Shown: positions 1 to 9,560, numbered from the stretch's first letter. The stretch: DNA of 64,000 bases from DATAPD01 sp036265385 (GCA_036265385.1 DATAPD010000032.1:124001-188000), one strand, 5' to 3'. Program-made: numbers and translations. Notes: generated from the letters alone by a model not told the origin.

Positions 1-1323
1 CTGCATGCCCATGGTCATGCCGCTCCGGCGGTAGAGGTAGGTGCTCGCGCCAATCGAATAGCGGATTCGCCCGTCAGGCGCCACGTTTGAGGCCACCGTG
101 ACTTGCAAAGGACCAGTGACACGTATGGCAGCATTTACCGCGAGCGCCTGCTGAAAAGGACGATCCGGACGAAAAGGCAGATAAATATTTTGGTAGTCCA
201 CTCGCAGCATCAGCCGATTGCTGGTGAAATCTCCGCCAAACGAAAAGGTGGTTTGCCCACCCGTGCGGGAAATGAGTTGTAACAGGCTGAATCTCGACGA
301 GAACGCTTCGCGCACTGTTCCCGAAAAGACCGTTGTCGTTTCTCCACCTTGCGGTTTGCTGCGAAAATAATTCGTATTCACTTCGAGAAAATTGCGGAAC
401 CGCCGCCCCACATATAGGTTTGTACCTTCCGTTTTTCGTCCTGAGGCGTTGGAAGTAAAAAGTCCAGACCCGAAATAAAATTTCTCCACGTGGAAGTCGG
501 TTGAAAGCTGGTTGACGGAGGCCTTCTCCATCTCCCCGCCGGGCGTGAGTGGCTCAAGAATGTTCTGGTGTCCCGTGGTGATGCTGACGTGCTGGTTGGG
601 TTTGTAGAGGATCTGTATGTTTTCCTTGTTGACCTCGGAGCTCATTGGGCTGAGTACCGTGACACGCTGGAACCGATCACCTGTCAGCACGTAGCTGGTT
701 CGCAGTGCAATCTTGTCTGTCTGGATATCCAAACTCGACGCTAGATATCCCTGGTTCGAACCAATCCCGCCAGTAAAGGAACTGATCAGCCACTTGCGGG
801 GTTTCCAGGCCACACCTTCGAGTAACGTTTGCCGGTCGGAAAAAATACTGCGCGAAAAAAATGTGAAATGAGGATTTAGCTTGCGTTCATACAGAAAGAG
901 GGCGACAGGACGATCGCTGCTCGCTGCGTTGAAGAATCCAGTGCCGAGCGAAGTTGAAGTCGTGCCAGCGAATCCAAGAAAGCGGCTGCGCTCATCAGAA
1001 TGAGAAACCCCTGCTCCCCGCGCCGAGAAGTAATGACTGCTATCGAAGACGTCTGTAGGCAGAATAAATGGAATGTTATGGTCGCCCGCCAGGATCGTGT
1101 ATCCGCGAAACAAGTAACGCGCCTGGGCCCCAAGCTGCATATGGCCCTGGTAGAAGCCAAGGCCGAACGATCCGTCGTAGTTGGGAGCTTTGAACTCGAC
1201 CGAGCCGCCTTGCGCATCCAACATGGACGACTCTCCGCCCTGGATGCGAAATACCTGACCTGAGACCGAGATAGCCAGCAGCATCACCACTAGAACCGGC
1301 GCGCATTTGGCGGGGAGTGACAT
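1..1323 (-). CDS. Partial outer-membrane beta-barrel (usher-like) protein
   Basis: The reading frame starts with ATG at 1323 and runs off the left edge, so only about 441 N-terminal codons are visible. A signal-like N-terminus (VLVVMLLAISVSG) is followed by long alternating hydrophobic/polar stretches rich in Gly, Tyr, Phe and Thr (for example GSFGLGFYQG), as in outer-membrane barrels. It starts 10 nt after a PapD-like chaperone gene that follows two pilin-like genes. By context it could be the outer-membrane assembly platform of that system. I see no recognisable usher motif, so barrel is well supported and usher is an inference. Confidence 0.6.
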   Translation of the reverse strand, partial: MSLPAKCAPVLVVMLLAISVSGQVFRIQGGESSMLDAQGGSVEFKAPNYDGSFGLGFYQGHMQLGAQARYLFRGYTILAGDHNIPFILPTDVFDSSHYFSARGAGVSHSDERSRFLGFAGTTSTSLGTGFFNAASSDRPVALFLYERKLNPHFTFFSRSIFSDRQTLLEGVAWKPRKWLISSFTGGIGSNQGYLASSLDIQTDKIALRTSYVLTGDRFQRVTVLSPMSSEVNKENIQILYKPNQHVSITTGHQNILEPLTPGGEMEKASVNQLSTDFHVEKFYFGSGLFTSNASGRKTEGTNLYVGRRFRNFLEVNTNYFRSKPQGGETTTVFSGTVREAFSSRFSLLQLISRTGGQTTFSFGGDFTSNRLMLRVDYQNIYLPFRPDRPFQQALAVNAAIRVTGPLQVTVASNVAPDGRIRYSIGASTYLYRRSGMTMGMQ

Positions 1324-1333
1324 GGCGTGAAAG

Positions 1334-2137
1334 CTACGGAGTCTTCCCTTCCGTGTTGTTCGCTTGCGCGGTCACAGAATCGGGCTGTACCGGAGCTGTT
1401 GCAAAAGAGCTGCGCTGGAGTTTTTCTTCGAGTTTGAAATTCTGGAATTGCAGCGTGACTTCGACGGGAACATTCTCGCCTTCCGGTTTCTCGTCGAGCG
1501 CGACTTCAAGAATGCGGCGGCTGTGCGGAAAAACTGGGAATCCTGGCGCTGGTTGCTGCTTCTTTTTCGAGTAAACAAGCTCGGTGTCCAGGATGCGACC
1601 GAAATTGTCGCCGGTATTCTCGACCTCGATTCGGACCTTACCATCTACGGCATTCAGTTCCGCGCGCGTAACGCGAACCTCCTGCTGGGTGACCGTCTGC
1701 TTCGGCAAGAGATAGACCGTGTGCGGCAGTTCCAAACGCACATTCATTCCCTGTGCAGTGCGGAATGGGAACCCGGAAAAAGCCGCATAGATCACGAACC
1801 ACGTCGGACTCTTTGGAGCAGTGGCTTCGTAGAAAACGTAGTACGTTTGCTGCGGCTGAACGCGAAAACTGGTAGCAGACAGCTTGAGGTGAACATCTGC
1901 GTCGAGCGGCCTATAAGAGATCTCGCCGGTTTCCGAAACCGAGAAGCTTTTCGCTTCCAACACCACGTTGAGAGGGGTAAGGCTGTCGTTTACGTATTCG
2001 ACGCGCCCCTTGGCCGGGTTCCCAAGTTCGCTGATAACAGGGCGGACCGTTTGAGAAACACAGACTACGTTCCATCCAAATGCGAAGAACGCGCCAGCCA
2101 ACAGCCGGCACGCTGTCCAAAAGAAACTAGATTTCAC
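1334..2137 (-). CDS. PapD-like periplasmic pilus chaperone
   Basis: A 267-residue secreted protein with a GTG start at 2137. After a signal peptide ending near VCVSQ come two beta-sandwich-like halves. The first (about residues 30-140) holds the NDS..PLNVVLEAKSF and TYYVFYEA pattern typical of fimbrial chaperone N-domains. The second (about 150-240) has RVTRAELNAVDGKVRIEVENTG. Known PapD-family proteins donate a strand to pilin subunits in the periplasm. The gene lies between two pilin-like genes and a barrel gene on the same strand, 23 nt and 10 nt away. Family assignment is by pattern only, and the classical Arg/Lys anchor pair was not verified. Confidence 0.6.
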   Translation of the reverse strand: MKSSFFWTACRLLAGAFFAFGWNVVCVSQTVRPVISELGNPAKGRVEYVNDSLTPLNVVLEAKSFSVSETGEISYRPLDADVHLKLSATSFRVQPQQTYYVFYEATAPKSPTWFVIYAAFSGFPFRTAQGMNVRLELPHTVYLLPKQTVTQQEVRVTRAELNAVDGKVRIEVENTGDNFGRILDTELVYSKKKQQPAPGFPVFPHSRRILEVALDEKPEGENVPVEVTLQFQNFKLEEKLQRSSFATAPVQPDSVTAQANNTEGKTP

Positions 2138-2160
2138 GTTGCACCTACCTGCAAATCAAA

Positions 2161-2721
2161 TCAAATTGCCTGGGCCTGGATGGTCAAAGTTCCCGTATAA
2201 GTCCCCGCCGGCAAGTTGGGCAGAGGAACGAGATTGATGTTGAAGTTCATCACGTCGGTGCGAGTTCCCGTCTTGTTGTTGCCGAGAATCGGGGTGGTCG
2301 ACAGCCGCAACCCGGCGTTAGCACCACCAAATGGAACGGTGTTGGTCAACGCCGTGAAAGCGCCACCATTGTTCGAAATCTGAAAATCGGCCGACGGGAT
2401 GTTGTTCCCGGTTCCATCCGTCAGAGCCGAAGCAGAATTGCTGAAAAACGCATAGACGTTCAGTGCGCCCACGTTGGGACGAAGTGTCCAAGTCGTGGTC
2501 GCTGTTATCGAAGTATTTCCCGGGTTATTCGCGCTGCCGCTCGTCAGGTTGAAGTTCACGGCATTTCCCGAGAGAGTCAGCGTGACGGACTGGCTGAGCA
2601 CAGCCTGCAACGTGATGGTTTGGGCCGTTGAGTTCAGCACCTGCGCGCCGCCAGGCTTTGTAAGCCCGAGCACCAGGAGGCAGAGAACCATCAGTTGTGC
2701 GAGTTTTGGCTGCTTATGCAT
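2161..2721 (-). CDS. Pilin-like secreted beta-sandwich protein 2
   Basis: A 186-residue protein with a signal peptide (LMVLCLLVLGL..GGAQ) and a low-charge Thr/Asn/Ala/Leu-rich mature part. It is clearly paralogous to the next gene upstream: both share AQTI.L.A.L..S...LS.NAVNF.L..GSA.NPG.T.ITATT.WTL near the N-terminus, a central NNIPS motif, and end in a TYTGTL.IQAQA strand. Such a C-terminal strand is common in DUF4402-like and fimbrial subunits. Likely a surface or fimbrial subunit handled by the adjacent chaperone. Substrate or receptor unknown. Confidence 0.6.
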   Translation of the reverse strand: MHKQPKLAQLMVLCLLVLGLTKPGGAQVLNSTAQTITLQAVLSQSVTLTLSGNAVNFNLTSGSANNPGNTSITATTTWTLRPNVGALNVYAFFSNSASALTDGTGNNIPSADFQISNNGGAFTALTNTVPFGGANAGLRLSTTPILGNNKTGTRTDVMNFNINLVPLPNLPAGTYTGTLTIQAQAI

Positions 2722-2838
2722 CGATCAATCTGTCGATTACAACGACTGCTGTGATTCGAACCCGAGGAAGAAGGGGTTCCGTACCTTGCATCTGGTCAAG
2801 GGCGCGAGCCACACTCACGCCCTTGCCGAAATGTCGAA

Positions 2839-3396
2839 CTACGGAGTTGCCTGGGCCTGGATGTTCAGGGTTCCGGTGTAAGTCGCGGCCGGAAGCTGGG
2901 GCAACGTGGTCAGGTTGATGTTGAATGCCATGACATCGGTGCGGTTGGCAGTCTTGTTTAAACCGGTGATGGCAACGTTGGCCAACTGAAGTCCGCCATT
3001 GGCGCCACCGAAGGCCACCGTGTTGGTGAGCGCTGTCGAAGCACCACCGTTGTCAGAAATGAAGAAAGCCGAGGACGGGATGTTGTTGCCAGCGCCGTCC
3101 GTCAATGCAGCAGCGGCGTTGCCGAAGTAGGCATACACGCCTACGGCTGTCCGTCCAGGCTTGAGCGTCCAGGCTGTCGTGGCAGTGATGTTGGTGCTAC
3201 CCGGATTCGCCGCGCTTCCAGCGGCCAAAGTGAAGTTTACCGCGTTCGCGGAAAGGCTTACGGCCAAAGATTCAGTAAGGTTGGCGTTCAGCGCGATCGT
3301 CTGCGCGCCAGAGTTGAGCTGAGCGGAAGCGAGCGATGCGGCGCAAAGAACCACCAGCGCAACGGCCGCTGTCCGCAGGAATTTGCCTGTTTTCAT
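2839..3396 (-). CDS. Pilin-like secreted beta-sandwich protein 1
   Basis: 185 residues. I chose the ATG at 3396 because a GGGGGA Shine-Dalgarno lies just upstream and it gives a clean signal peptide (AAVALVVLCAASLASA). An ATG 72 nt further upstream is in frame but would put unrelated sequence before the signal. The mature protein closely parallels the downstream paralogue, including NIPSSAFFISDNGGAST, FGGANGGLQL and a TYTGTLNIQAQA end. First gene of the four-gene pilin/chaperone/barrel group, so probably the most highly expressed subunit. Confidence 0.62.
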   Translation of the reverse strand: MKTGKFLRTAAVALVVLCAASLASAQLNSGAQTIALNANLTESLAVSLSANAVNFTLAAGSAANPGSTNITATTAWTLKPGRTAVGVYAYFGNAAAALTDGAGNNIPSSAFFISDNGGASTALTNTVAFGGANGGLQLANVAITGLNKTANRTDVMAFNINLTTLPQLPAATYTGTLNIQAQATP

Positions 3397-3743
3397 TGTT
3401 CCCCCGAGTGATTTGTAACTATTTATTTGTGCGTTCCGCGATGGCCCCAAGCACGGTGGCGCATTCACGACAACAGTGATTATTGGGGTTATCTCGAAGG
3501 CCGACTACAGTACCGAGGTAATGGCGAGTGGCCCAATTCAGGATTAGGTTTCAAATCGAAAAAAAGCGGCGTAGCTGCTTCAGTGCAAGGTCTCGGAAAG
3601 AACTGAAACAACGATAGTTACATCGTCATGAAGATTGTCGGCAAATCGTTCCGCATGACTGAGGTACCAACGGTCAGGGATACTCTGGATTCAGGATGAG
3701 ATCGGTAAAAGCCGCGGGTTTGCGTTGTCGATGAGAGAGGAAA
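3397..3743. other. Non-coding gap upstream of the pilin operon
   Basis: About 350 nt between pilin gene 1 and the DUF378 terminator hairpin. It should carry the promoter of the minus-strand pilin operon. I see no clear promoter hexamers, RNA motif or coding frame in it. Confidence 0.4.
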
Positions 3744-3792
3744 AGCGTAGAGTCCGAACATGCTGCATTGTGCATGTCTCGGGCTCTACGCT
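3744..3792 (-). terminator. Long hairpin, likely terminator of the DUF378 gene
   Basis: An AGCGTAGAG..CCGA arm pairs with TCGGGCTCTACGCT (one G-T), and an inner ACATGC/GCATGT stem closes an 8-nt loop. On the minus strand it lies 26 nt after the DUF378 stop and is followed by TTTTCC. Arm length is unusual for a simple terminator, but position fits. Confidence 0.5.
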
Positions 3793-3818
3793 GCTCGTGC
3801 TGCCCTGCAAATTCTCGC

Positions 3819-4052
3819 CTATGCTGCGCGACGATAATTATCCTGCACTCGGCTGACTGCCGGTGCGGATTGAAACAGCAAAGTCAAACAATACAATCCT
3901 GCCAAGCCCACTAACGAATACACAATTCGGGACAAGAATGACATGTTGCCGAAAAGCGCGGCTACAAGATCGAATTTGAATGCACCCACGAGCAACCAGT
4001 TCAATGCGCCGACGATGACCAAAGCTAAAGCTGTTTTAGAGATCGCGTTCAT
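3819..4052 (-). CDS. DUF378 small membrane protein
   Basis: 77 residues with two hydrophobic segments (TALALVIVGALNWLLVGAF and IVYSLVGLAGLYCLTLLF). The GALNWLLVG signature and the length are characteristic of the DUF378/YuzA family of small inner-membrane proteins, whose function is unknown. Stands alone, with its own downstream hairpin. Start ATG at 4052, with AGGAGAAT just upstream. Confidence 0.75.
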   Translation of the reverse strand: MNAISKTALALVIVGALNWLLVGAFKFDLVAALFGNMSFLSRIVYSLVGLAGLYCLTLLFQSAPAVSRVQDNYRRAA

Positions 4053-4412
4053 ACCATTCTCCTAACCACGCTAAATTGGCTGACGGCCCCTCACTCCTAA
4101 GAAAGTTGAATCCGAAAATTCGGCTCAACAGCATCCATCGCAGCCGTCATGAAATAAGTCTACGAATAGTTCTTTTGGACTGGGCGCATGTACTCTCGAA
4201 ATCACATGATCATTTGCTTCGCTGTCGCAATTCAGCCTTCCATTTTTTACTGGCTTTCAAAACGTTCAGAGCGTCGGCTTTCACCCGAGATATCCCTTTG
4301 TTGGTCAACAGCGTTGTTCCCTGACTCGTCGTAGTACACTCTCCTGTTTTCTTCGACAGCTCCTGATCAGTGAGCTTGTCGTACCTGGATCAATGTCACT
4401 GGAGGTGTACTC
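4053..4412. other. Divergent intergenic region, DUF378 / M14 peptidase
   Basis: About 360 nt without a gene; should hold both divergent promoters. One small inverted repeat is visible at 4105-4129 (GTTGA..CCGAA/TTCGG..TCAAC). No RNA family or ORF with a plausible start was recognised. Confidence 0.4.
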
Positions 4413-7214
4413 GTGGCGCGAAACCTCTTCCTTGTACTCGTTCTGATCCATGCAGTAGCCGCAGGGCTGTTCGCACAGGCGACAGCTCCTCCCGAGCCGG
4501 CCGAACCTGGTTCCGTCGAAGCGATTGCCGCAGCAACCGACGATCCGCATTTCCTATCACCTTGGGTGTCATATCTCCCAAACTCGACAACGGTGCCTTC
4601 GCCTACGAAGTTTCTCGGTCGCATTGCCGGAGCGCCCGGAGAGTTAGTCAACAGCGCCAAAGCCTATGCCTACTGCCGCGCACTCGCCGCAAGTTCTCCA
4701 CGAGTGAAAGTCTTTACGATCGGCAAGAGTGAAGAAGGTCGCGAAATCGTCGTGGTGGCCATCGCCGACGAGGCAGGCATTCGCGATCTCGAGCGTCTCA
4801 AAGCCGCAACGTCCACGCTAGCCGACCCTCGCAAAACCGACTCCGCTGCTGCCGAACGTCTCATCCAGACCGGCCGCCCGATTTATTACTTCAACGCCGT
4901 CCTGCATTCGGATGAAACGGGCTCGACCGAAGCGATGCTCGAGATGGCATACCGCCTTGCTGTTTCTGAGCAGCCGATGATCAAACGCATCCGCGAACAG
5001 CTCGTCGTTCTGATCAATCCCGTTTCGAATCCCGACGGCCGCGATAAGATGGTCGACTGGTTTTATCGTTACCTGAAAGGCAAAACCGATCGTGGTTCTC
5101 TTCCGCGCCAGTCCCCTCCCTATTGGTCAAAGTACGCCTTCGTTGACATCAATCGCGACACGCATCAGCAGACCCACGAAACGACCAAGGCCGTTCACCG
5201 GATGTTTCACGAGTGGCATCCCACCGTCGTTCACGATCTGCACGAAGGTTCGCCATTTCTAATGTCCTGGAATGGCACTGGCCCATATAACCCAAACATC
5301 GATCCCATCACCTACACGGAATTCCTCGAGTTGAGTTTCCACGAAGTCCAGACCCTCACCGCCATGGGCATGCCCGGGGTCGCCACCTGGGATTTCGGCG
5401 AAGCCTTCGCGCATCTGTATCTCGATTCCGTCGCCATGAACCACAACAGCATCGGACGAGGCTACGAAACCTGGGGCAATGGCACAGCTGAAACTCTGAA
5501 GCGAGACATTCCCGCTGATGATGCCGTCATGGAGTGGTACCGTCCGCTACCTCCTCCAGCTGGGGAGGTAACGTGGTCAGCCCGCGACAACTTGAACTAT
5601 CAAGAGACCGCAGCACTCGCCGCTCTCGACCAGAGCGCCATGAATGCGAAGGCAATGCTCCGCAATTTCTATAAGAAAGGTGTGGACTCCTGGCAAAAAG
5701 GCCTGAACCAGGCGCCTTATGCGTTCCTCATCCCCGACGGACAAGGCGACCCCAAACGCGTCGCGCAACTCGTCGGACGATTGCTCGGCCAGCACATCGA
5801 AGTCAGCCGCACGCCATCAGAAATCAAACTGAAAGATGGAACCTACCCGGCAGGTACCTATGTCGTGCGACTCGATCAGCCATATCGAAATTACGCCGTC
5901 GACCTGCTCACACCGCAGCACTACCCAAAAGACGGCAGCGAACCCTATGACGATGTCTCTTGGGAATTACCCGCGCACTACAAGGTGAATGTTGTCGGCA
6001 CTTCGGACACCTCTATACGATCCGCTCAGCTCACTCCATTGACCCAAGAGCCGCAGCCCGCGGGAAGTGTCACCGGATCAGGACCAGTATTCGCTCTTGC
6101 CGATACTGGAGAAGAAGGACTCCTTGCCGCACGCTATGGACTCTCGGCATTCCGGGTGAACATCGCGGAACATGAATTCGAAAGCGGTGGAAAGCACTTC
6201 CCTGCCGGCTCATGGATTCTTCCCGCACAAGATGGCCTCGCTGATTCGCTGCGCACCGTCGCCAAAGATCTCGCGCTCGATTTCGTGAGTCTTCCGTCTT
6301 CTCCCAATGTTGCGCAGCACGATGCGCCCGCTCCCCGTATCGGTGTGTGGGTCCCGTGGGCTGACACCGACTCGATCGGATGGGTTCGCTACTCTCTCGA
6401 TCAGCGCAAAGTTCCTTACACCTACCTGCGCGATGAAGATATCCGTGCCGGCGGATGGCAGGACCGCATCGATGTCCTTCTTTATGGTCATGTCGACCTC
6501 GAGCTCGCAGAACAGATCCAAGGATTGCCCAAAGCCTGGGGGCCAATGCCGTTCAAGGCAACTCCTGAAACGCCAAGTTTCGGAAAGCCAGCCGAATCGG
6601 ACGACATCACTGGCGGCATTGGCTGGGAAGGTCTGGCCCAAATTCAGAAATATGTTGAGAACGGTGGCTTGATGGTCACGCTTGGCAGCGGTTCAATGCT
6701 TCCTCTCGAAGCTGGAATCGTTCGCGGCGTTCGCCGATCTTCTGGTGGCGTTCCCCGCAGTACACAAGGGGGCGGATCAGATTCCGCATCCGCAGCGCAG
6801 AGTGCGGCCACGCGCACGCCAGGCGCACACGTGCGTGCATCTTTTGATCAGCCCGACTCACCGATCGCTTATGGATACCCTGCCAGCACGTACGTCTTTC
6901 GTCAGAATTTCCCGCTGTATGACACGCCCCGTCACTGGTTGCGCATGGCCTACTGCACCACTTGCCTCGACGGACCCGAAGATACATCTCATGTCGTTAT
7001 GGAATGGGGCGACAAAAACGGAGCTCCATTCGTGATCAGCGGACAAGCATGGGGCGAGCGCGCACTTATTGGACGCCCTGCAATCCTCGATATGCCAGTC
7101 GGCAAGGGTCGCGTCGTCACGTTCAACTTCAACCCACTGCATCGCGACCTGAATCGTGGCGATCACCGCCTTGTTTGGAACGCTCTGCTGAACTGGAAGA
7201 TGAAAAGACAGTAG
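4413..7214 (+). CDS. M14-family zinc carboxypeptidase, secreted
   Basis: 933 residues, GTG start with GGAGGTG five bases upstream, and a signal peptide (FLVLVLIHAVAAGLFAQ). The N-terminal 60-390 region is an M14 peptidase fold. HSDE at about 165-168 supplies the first two zinc ligands (HxxE), and VVHDLHEG at about 272-279 supplies the late His. The remaining ~500 residues probably form accessory beta domains; a GYPASTYVFRQNFPLYDTP block lies near the end. Probably degrades exogenous peptides in the periplasm or outside. Large secreted M14 proteins of this kind are frequent in Acidobacteriota. Stands alone between a small membrane gene and a repeat cluster. Confidence 0.85.
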   Translation: MARNLFLVLVLIHAVAAGLFAQATAPPEPAEPGSVEAIAAATDDPHFLSPWVSYLPNSTTVPSPTKFLGRIAGAPGELVNSAKAYAYCRALAASSPRVKVFTIGKSEEGREIVVVAIADEAGIRDLERLKAATSTLADPRKTDSAAAERLIQTGRPIYYFNAVLHSDETGSTEAMLEMAYRLAVSEQPMIKRIREQLVVLINPVSNPDGRDKMVDWFYRYLKGKTDRGSLPRQSPPYWSKYAFVDINRDTHQQTHETTKAVHRMFHEWHPTVVHDLHEGSPFLMSWNGTGPYNPNIDPITYTEFLELSFHEVQTLTAMGMPGVATWDFGEAFAHLYLDSVAMNHNSIGRGYETWGNGTAETLKRDIPADDAVMEWYRPLPPPAGEVTWSARDNLNYQETAALAALDQSAMNAKAMLRNFYKKGVDSWQKGLNQAPYAFLIPDGQGDPKRVAQLVGRLLGQHIEVSRTPSEIKLKDGTYPAGTYVVRLDQPYRNYAVDLLTPQHYPKDGSEPYDDVSWELPAHYKVNVVGTSDTSIRSAQLTPLTQEPQPAGSVTGSGPVFALADTGEEGLLAARYGLSAFRVNIAEHEFESGGKHFPAGSWILPAQDGLADSLRTVAKDLALDFVSLPSSPNVAQHDAPAPRIGVWVPWADTDSIGWVRYSLDQRKVPYTYLRDEDIRAGGWQDRIDVLLYGHVDLELAEQIQGLPKAWGPMPFKATPETPSFGKPAESDDITGGIGWEGLAQIQKYVENGGLMVTLGSGSMLPLEAGIVRGVRRSSGGVPRSTQGGGSDSASAAQSAATRTPGAHVRASFDQPDSPIAYGYPASTYVFRQNFPLYDTPRHWLRMAYCTTCLDGPEDTSHVVMEWGDKNGAPFVISGQAWGERALIGRPAILDMPVGKGRVVTFNFNPLHRDLNRGDHRLVWNALLNWKMKRQ

Positions 7215-7240
7215 TCAGAAGTCAGTGTGCAGTTTTCTGG

Positions 7241-7320
7241 CGTCATCCCGAAGGTTCGCGCTTTCACCAGCGAACCGAGAGCCTGCCCTGAGCGAAGCCG
7301 AAGGGGATCTCGCGCGTAGC
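7241..7320. repeat. Intergenic repeat family A, copy 1
   Basis: Begins CGTCATCCCGAAGGTTCGCG and ends GGGATCTCGCGCGTAGC. Related copies at 9428-9517, 9652-9709 and 22582-22636 share TCATCCCRAAC.CTCGCG..., AGCGAGYG...GGAGATCTCGCGCGCATC. Imperfectly palindromic, non-coding. Confidence 0.7.
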
Positions 7321-7415
7321 TAAAAACCGTTTGAACTAATCCACTGTTATCCCAGTTGCGAAGGGATACAAGAAACATGGTCACGAATCCTGCGTATCGC
7401 ACAACTCCCTCCCCA

Positions 7416-7500
7416 GCCCGAAGGGCGGAACAGAATAGCCCAGGACGGAAGTCCTGGGTACAGTGACACGAATCAACCCCAGTCCCGCTAGGGACGACAC
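7416..7500. repeat. Intergenic repeat family B (three-hairpin element), copy 1
   Basis: Three consecutive mini-hairpins: GCCC-GAA-GGGC, then CCCAGGAC-GGAA-GTCCTGGG (8-bp stem, GNRA-type loop), then GTCCC-GCTA-GGGAC, ending GACGACAC. It ends 3 nt before the LssY gene stop. A second copy in the same orientation is at 9561-9645. Confidence 0.75.
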
Positions 7501-7502
7501 CC

Positions 7503-9350
7503 CTATTCCGACGGCCGGGTGCTCAACGTTGGCGCCACCGTTTTATCTTCCGGCGCACTCGATTTCGCCAGCTCCACAACCGACATCTTGCCATCGGTGA
7601 CGATCACATCTCCCGTTGCATTCGAGAGCTGCTTTGGCGCTCGAGGACGATCAATTTGCGCATACGCCGTCGCCGATCCGATAAACAGCAAATCGCTTTC
7701 CACCCAATCCCGCTCGCGGTCAACATGCGGATCGATGCGGTGAGACCACTTCGTTCCGCCGCGCTCGTTCGTCGTGGCGATGTCATGCGTCGCAGCCGCC
7801 ACCCAGACATTGCGTCCGTTATGTGTCGATGTCAGCTGCCAAACACGAAGGTGATGCCGCTTCGCAAATGTATTCAATGATTTCTGAAACACCAGCTCCG
7901 GCGGACGACCCTGCAGCATCAACGTAGACACGGGAGCGTCGTTGTATCCGGTCTGACGTAGCGTAGCCGTTGCTGTCTTCAGCGCAGATTTCACATTTAA
8001 GTCGTTCGCTTGCAGCCACCCTGCTTCCGTGAATGCCGCAATCAATTCTCTTTGGGACCCGATGAACATCAGATTGGTCGGATCAGAAGGCTTGTTTCCG
8101 GGTGTAGCCGTTCGCATGGGTGCGTTATGAACAATCTGCTGCAGAGAATCCGTCACTTCCATGCGACTCCAACCAGTCCAGTCGGGTTTCTCCTTCAGCA
8201 TGGAGTAGCGGACGACTTGCACCTGCACGTCAGTGCCGACGGGATACACGATCTCGCGACGAAGAGACAATCCATAGACCGCGGACACGCCTTTAATCGC
8301 ATATCCCGCAAAAGGATTGGCCGCGCTGGCGGCCATCAGCGCGAAAGAGAGCTTCTTCCCCGCATGGGGCTGAATGATTCCTAAGATTTCGTTGTTACGG
8401 ACCGTTTCGCGCGCGTTATCCACATCGAGCACGTGCGCATACAGCGGAGAAAGCTTGTCTTCTTTATGGAAAATGTTCGAAAAGTCGAGCACCAGGATCG
8501 GCCGCGAGTATTTATTCGGTGCTTTCTGCGCGAATAGAACAGTACCGTTCACTTTCGTCCCGGGTGCAATCAGCAGTTCGCCCGGTTTACAGTGAACATC
8601 TTCGCCCGTCTTGCACAGCGGATATGTCACTGTCGCTTCAATCGGATCTCCTGTGCGCGAGCGATCGCTGTATACGGCAGTATCTAATCGAAGGCTCAGC
8701 GTGAGCCCCGGCGATAAATCAGCATTTACGACCTGAGGCATCTCCTCTTTCGGGCCACCGTCATCCGAGCAACTTGATGTTTGCTGCCTTAGAAATTGAT
8801 AAGACGCAGCTAGGAATCCGCTACTCGCGCCATGTTCGATGAGCAGGGTCTGCATCTCAAAGCTTGGTGAGTACAACAGGTAGTCAAGCGCGGTGTCCTG
8901 ATACATGTCCTGCTTATTGATGTCGATGCCACGCTGGATCAGCGCATCGGCAATTTCCTCATACGCGACCAGCACCTTTGCACTCTTGCTATAGCTCGAG
9001 CCGAAAACCGTCCAATGCAATGCGGTACGTCCGCGATCGTCGATCGCTTTTACATCTGCAGCGGGCACCATGGCTTTTGCGCGTTGCAGGCTCGCCAGGA
9101 CTTTGTCTTCCTTGGTCTCGCGCGTCGCTTGATACAACGCCTGAATCAACAGCGGGGCCTTCGATACATCGAGTTCTACGGCCGCGGGCGCCAATTCGCC
9201 TTCTGGCAGTTCTTCGTCATCGGACTGCGCCGCATCCTGGGCCGGAGCTGCGGTTAGAGTATCTTGCGCTAACGCGCGACCTATCCCTGCAAACACCAGA
9301 AGAGAGATAACAATAAGAGAAAGAGAAAACCGCTGAAACACGATGGACAT
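7503..9350 (-). CDS. Secreted ankyrin-repeat protein with LssY-like C-terminus
   Basis: 615 residues with an N-terminal signal/anchor (SLSLIVISLLVFAGIGRALA). Residues about 100-175 hold ankyrin-type repeats (DDRGRTALHWTVFG, GIDINKQDMYQDTALDYLL, LLIEHGA). The middle is an unassigned beta-rich region. The C-terminal ~430-560 region carries an LssY_C-like pattern: GWLQANDLNVKS, RHHLRVWQL.....GRNVWVAAATHD, then HRIDPHVDRERDWVESDL. LssY_C domains are often fused to PAP2 or membrane proteins and have no firm function. An ankyrin fusion is less usual. Bracketed by repeat trains on both sides. Confidence 0.7.
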   Translation of the reverse strand: MSIVFQRFSLSLIVISLLVFAGIGRALAQDTLTAAPAQDAAQSDDEELPEGELAPAAVELDVSKAPLLIQALYQATRETKEDKVLASLQRAKAMVPAADVKAIDDRGRTALHWTVFGSSYSKSAKVLVAYEEIADALIQRGIDINKQDMYQDTALDYLLYSPSFEMQTLLIEHGASSGFLAASYQFLRQQTSSCSDDGGPKEEMPQVVNADLSPGLTLSLRLDTAVYSDRSRTGDPIEATVTYPLCKTGEDVHCKPGELLIAPGTKVNGTVLFAQKAPNKYSRPILVLDFSNIFHKEDKLSPLYAHVLDVDNARETVRNNEILGIIQPHAGKKLSFALMAASAANPFAGYAIKGVSAVYGLSLRREIVYPVGTDVQVQVVRYSMLKEKPDWTGWSRMEVTDSLQQIVHNAPMRTATPGNKPSDPTNLMFIGSQRELIAAFTEAGWLQANDLNVKSALKTATATLRQTGYNDAPVSTLMLQGRPPELVFQKSLNTFAKRHHLRVWQLTSTHNGRNVWVAAATHDIATTNERGGTKWSHRIDPHVDRERDWVESDLLFIGSATAYAQIDRPRAPKQLSNATGDVIVTDGKMSVVELAKSSAPEDKTVAPTLSTRPSE

Positions 9351-9427
9351 ACGGCACCCCGTTGGGGCGCAATTATAAGAGAGACTCCGAATATGGCGAT
9401 ACTAACTGGGGGAGCAGCGGATATGGG

Positions 9428-9517
9428 TGTCATCCCAAACTCTCGCGCGCTCTCAAGCGAGTGAGAGCCTGCCTTGAGCGAGCGCAACGAGTGCGAAGGA
9501 GATCTCGCGCGCATCGA
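9428..9517. repeat. Intergenic repeat family A, copy 2
   Basis: CATCCCAAACTCTCGCGCGC ... GGAGATCTCGCGCGCATC; same family as 7241-7320. Lies just upstream of the LssY gene start. Confidence 0.65.
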
Positions 9518-9560
9518 CACAAGAAACGATCTTTAAATGTATCGCATGAATCGACCCCGA

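Noticed and set aside
2745..2800. GATTCGAACC near 2752 looked like a minus-strand tRNA T-arm
   Set aside because: No acceptor stem, anticodon arm or CCA-side pairing could be drawn around it.
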